From contig METF01000025.1 of the NCBI GenBank assembly GCA_001771235.1, positions 1 to 7,314 of the forward strand: a stretch of 7,314 nucleotides of DNA, given 5' to 3'. This stretch comes from Candidatus Zhuqueibacterota bacterium RBG_16_48_16 (GTDB lineage: Bacteria > Zhuqueibacterota > Zhuqueibacteria > Residuimicrobiales > Sediminimicrobiaceae). Made by a program: the position numbers and the translations under genes. How positions within the stretch are numbered: the first letter of the stretch is position 1; each line of letters begins with the position of its first letter. Positions 5,855 to 7,314 of this stretch are shown piece after piece. Below the pieces are notes generated by a model. The model searched no databases and was not told the origin of the DNA. It worked only from the letters and a program-made list of their open reading frames with translations.

Positions 5855-5889
5855 CACCTACCCGGAAGCTTTGAGCTTCCGGGCAGGTG
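5855..5889. repeat. GGAAGCT hairpin repeat (copy 2), probable terminator between convergent genes
   Basis: CACCTACCCGGAAGCT (5855-5870) and AGCTTCCGGGCAGGTG (5874-5889) form a 16-bp stem with one mismatch and loop TTG. On minus-strand RNA the mismatch becomes a G-U pair, so the stem is complete. It lies just after the desaturase stop and overlaps the 3' end of the permease gene, which stops inside it. A TTTTT run (5900-5904 region) follows on the plus strand after a gap. Confidence 0.75.
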
Positions 5890-6706
5890 CGGATGGCGTT
5901 TTTATCAAACCGCTATATCTTGCTCCTGCGGCCAGCAGCAGGAAACCTATTAATATCGCCACAATGCCGGGGCCGGAGGGCAGATCAAAACGGAATGAAA
6001 AATAGAGACCGAAAATCACCGAAACCAGGCTGACGATTATGGCGACCGGGAATATCCAGCGCATTTTTTTCAGCACCAACAAAGCACAGGCCGCCGGGGC
6101 AACGAGCAGCGCAAAAATAAGCAGGGTGCCGGACACCCGGATTCCCAGGGCGACGACCAGTCCGATCGAAAAATAAAGAAAGACATTCCAGGCATTGGTG
6201 GCGTAACCCTGGGTTTCGGCCATTTCCCTGTCAAAGGAAGTGAAGATAAATTCCTTGTGAAAAAGTATGTGCATGGCTCCGATGATAATAAAAGTAATCG
6301 ACAGCAAATAGATCTGGCCCGTGGTGATCGTCAGGATGTTGCCCTGCAAAAGATGTTGCAGCTCTTCCATTCCCTGCGCCGCTTTGGAGATGATAAGCAC
6401 ACTCATGGCAAAGGCGGCTACGTAGCTGATGCCGAGGATCGTGTCCTGGGGAACCTTGCTGCCAAAAGGAGCAAAGGCAAAAAGCATTACGGTCGCGCAA
6501 GTCAGCGCCAGTCCCGTAACGGTGGGATTGAGTCCGGTCAGGAATCCTAGTGCCATCCCGGCCGTGGAAACCTGCGCCAAAACGGCGCTGAAAAAGACGA
6601 TGCGTCGCAACACGACAAAGACGCCCAGGAAAGCACAGAGTACGGCGATCAGCGAGCTGGCGACGAGCGCATATTGCATAAATGGCAACTGGAAAACTTT
6701 AATCAT
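5858..6706 (-). CDS. Metal ABC importer permease (ZnuB/TroC/MntB, ABC-3 family)
   Basis: A 282-residue inner-membrane permease with about eight hydrophobic helices, forming the channel of a Zn2+, Mn2+ or Fe2+ importer. Typical family features are the start MIKVFQLPFMQYALVASSLIAVLCAFLG... and RRIVFFSAVLAQVSTAGMALG, with the conserved helix-2/3 glycine/alanine pattern. Others are FDREMAETQG (about residues 158-167), which is the coupling region to the ATPase, and ALGIRVSGTLLIFALLVAPAACA. The ATG overlaps the ATPase gene by 8 nt, with a GGGAGAG ribosome site upstream, indicating translational coupling. The last residues (RKLKASG) and the TAG stop come from a palindromic repeat rather than family sequence. 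Metal specificity cannot be read, as no binding protein or regulator is visible. Confidence 0.92.
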   Translation of the reverse strand: MIKVFQLPFMQYALVASSLIAVLCAFLGVFVVLRRIVFFSAVLAQVSTAGMALGFLTGLNPTVTGLALTCATVMLFAFAPFGSKVPQDTILGISYVAAFAMSVLIISKAAQGMEELQHLLQGNILTITTGQIYLLSITFIIIGAMHILFHKEFIFTSFDREMAETQGYATNAWNVFLYFSIGLVVALGIRVSGTLLIFALLVAPAACALLVLKKMRWIFPVAIIVSLVSVIFGLYFSFRFDLPSGPGIVAILIGFLLLAAGARYSGLIKTPSAPARKLKASG

Positions 6707-7313
6707 GGCTCTCTCCCGGAATGATAAACGTTCTGCTGTAGGCCGTAGCTACTTTGATAGGCATATTGTACAACCTGGCCAGGTTTTTTTCCGTCAAAAT
6801 TTCTTCGACCGAGCCGATCTGGAAAAAGCCTGGTTCCATTAAAGCGATCTTTTTGACATAATTGGCCACCTGGTCCAGGTGATGGCTGACCATGATCACA
6901 GTCAAGTGATGCTCCCGGTGAAAATGCCGGATCAGGTCCAGGATACCGTGTTGGGAAAACATATCCAATCCTTCGGTCGGCTCGTCGAGAATGAGAACGG
7001 TCGGGTCGCTGACCAGGGCGCGGGCGATCAATGCCCGCTGTTTTTGGCCGCCCGATAAATTGCCGTAATGCACATCGGCCAGGTGCGCGATGCCCAGGTG
7101 AGCCAGACTCTCCCTGGTTTTGTCAAAATCAATTTTTTTCGGTCTTGCAAGCTTGCCGATCTGGGCGTACCTGCCCATCATCACGATTTCCGCCACGCTG
7201 AGGGGATAGATCTCATCCAAATGGCCGCGCTGCGGTACGTAACCGAAACGCGGCCGCGACTCTTTCTGCCCATTTTTGCCGTCAAAAAGGATTTTGCCAT
7301 CCAGGGGTTTTAG
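6699..7313 (-). CDS. Metal ABC importer ATPase (ZnuC/TroB/MntB-partner type), N-terminus outside window
   Basis: 204 residues are visible; the frame stays open to the right edge, so Walker A and the true start are missing. It powers the permease encoded next to it by ATP hydrolysis. Visible motifs in fragment numbering are the Q-loop in GYVPQR (Q28), then PLSVAEIVMMGRY (37-49), characteristic of the zinc/manganese branch. The ABC signature is LSGGQ (86-90). Walker B is VLILDE (106-111) followed by PTEGLD, with E111 the catalytic Glu. The switch histidine is in VSHHLD (H144). The TTG near 7220 that could be taken as a start lies inside the conserved domain and is an internal Leu codon. The end overlaps the permease start by 8 nt. 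A substrate-binding protein gene probably lies beyond the window. Confidence 0.93.
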   Translation of the reverse strand, partial: LKPLDGKILFDGKNGQKESRPRFGYVPQRGHLDEIYPLSVAEIVMMGRYAQIGKLARPKKIDFDKTRESLAHLGIAHLADVHYGNLSGGQKQRALIARALVSDPTVLILDEPTEGLDMFSQHGILDLIRHFHREHHLTVIMVSHHLDQVANYVKKIALMEPGFFQIGSVEEILTEKNLARLYNMPIKVATAYSRTFIIPGESHD

Positions 7314-7314
7314 C

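Overview
The window looks like chromosomal DNA of a Gram-negative, free-living environmental bacterium. It has moderate GC content, ordinary metabolic and transport genes, Shine-Dalgarno-led starts, and intergenic spaces rich in short palindromic repeats. I see no phage, transposase, CRISPR array, tRNA or rRNA. The repeat style recalls the Calditrichota/KSB1 part of the FCB group, but that is only an impression and cannot be proved from 7.3 kb.

Layout, left to right. (1) Positions 2-256 (+) hold the C-terminal end of a MobA-like nucleotidyltransferase of the molybdopterin cytidylyltransferase type. (2) Positions 425-2029 (+) encode a close relative of the LeuT sodium:amino-acid symporter. An overlapping 49-residue single-span membrane protein follows at 2022-2171 and is probably the transporter's small subunit. 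(3) A 73-nt imperfect palindrome at 2222-2294 separates this pair from two minus-strand membrane-protein genes: a VUT-family (queuosine precursor-type) transporter at 2325-2987 and an unrecognised five-span protein at 3073-3708. (4) Positions 3953-4234 (-) encode a small RRM RNA-binding protein that starts at TTG and ends at a textbook terminator. (5) A gene-free stretch of about 590 nt with inverted repeats and a dyad leads into a fatty acid desaturase at 4827-5849 (+), divergent from the RRM gene. (6) Converging on it from the right end is a minus-strand operon for a Zn/Mn/Fe-type ABC importer: the ATPase (6699-7313, 5' end outside the window) and the overlapping permease (5858-6706).

How the parts relate. 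The transporter and small protein are translationally coupled, and so are the ATPase and permease. The RRM protein and the desaturase both belong to families that are cold-induced in other bacteria, so their shared intergenic region may be a membrane- and RNA-level cold-response node; this is inference.

The most notable structure is in the spacers. At least three families of dispersed palindromes are present: a GGAAGCT hairpin at about 3034 and 5855, a family built on AATGTGC at about 317, 4659 and 4734, and the long imperfect palindrome at 2222. One copy of the GGAAGCT hairpin supplies the last codons and stop of the ABC permease. I found no convincing new multi-gene system. The best leads are the altered substrate pocket of the LeuT-like protein, its uncalled small subunit, and the repeat architecture.
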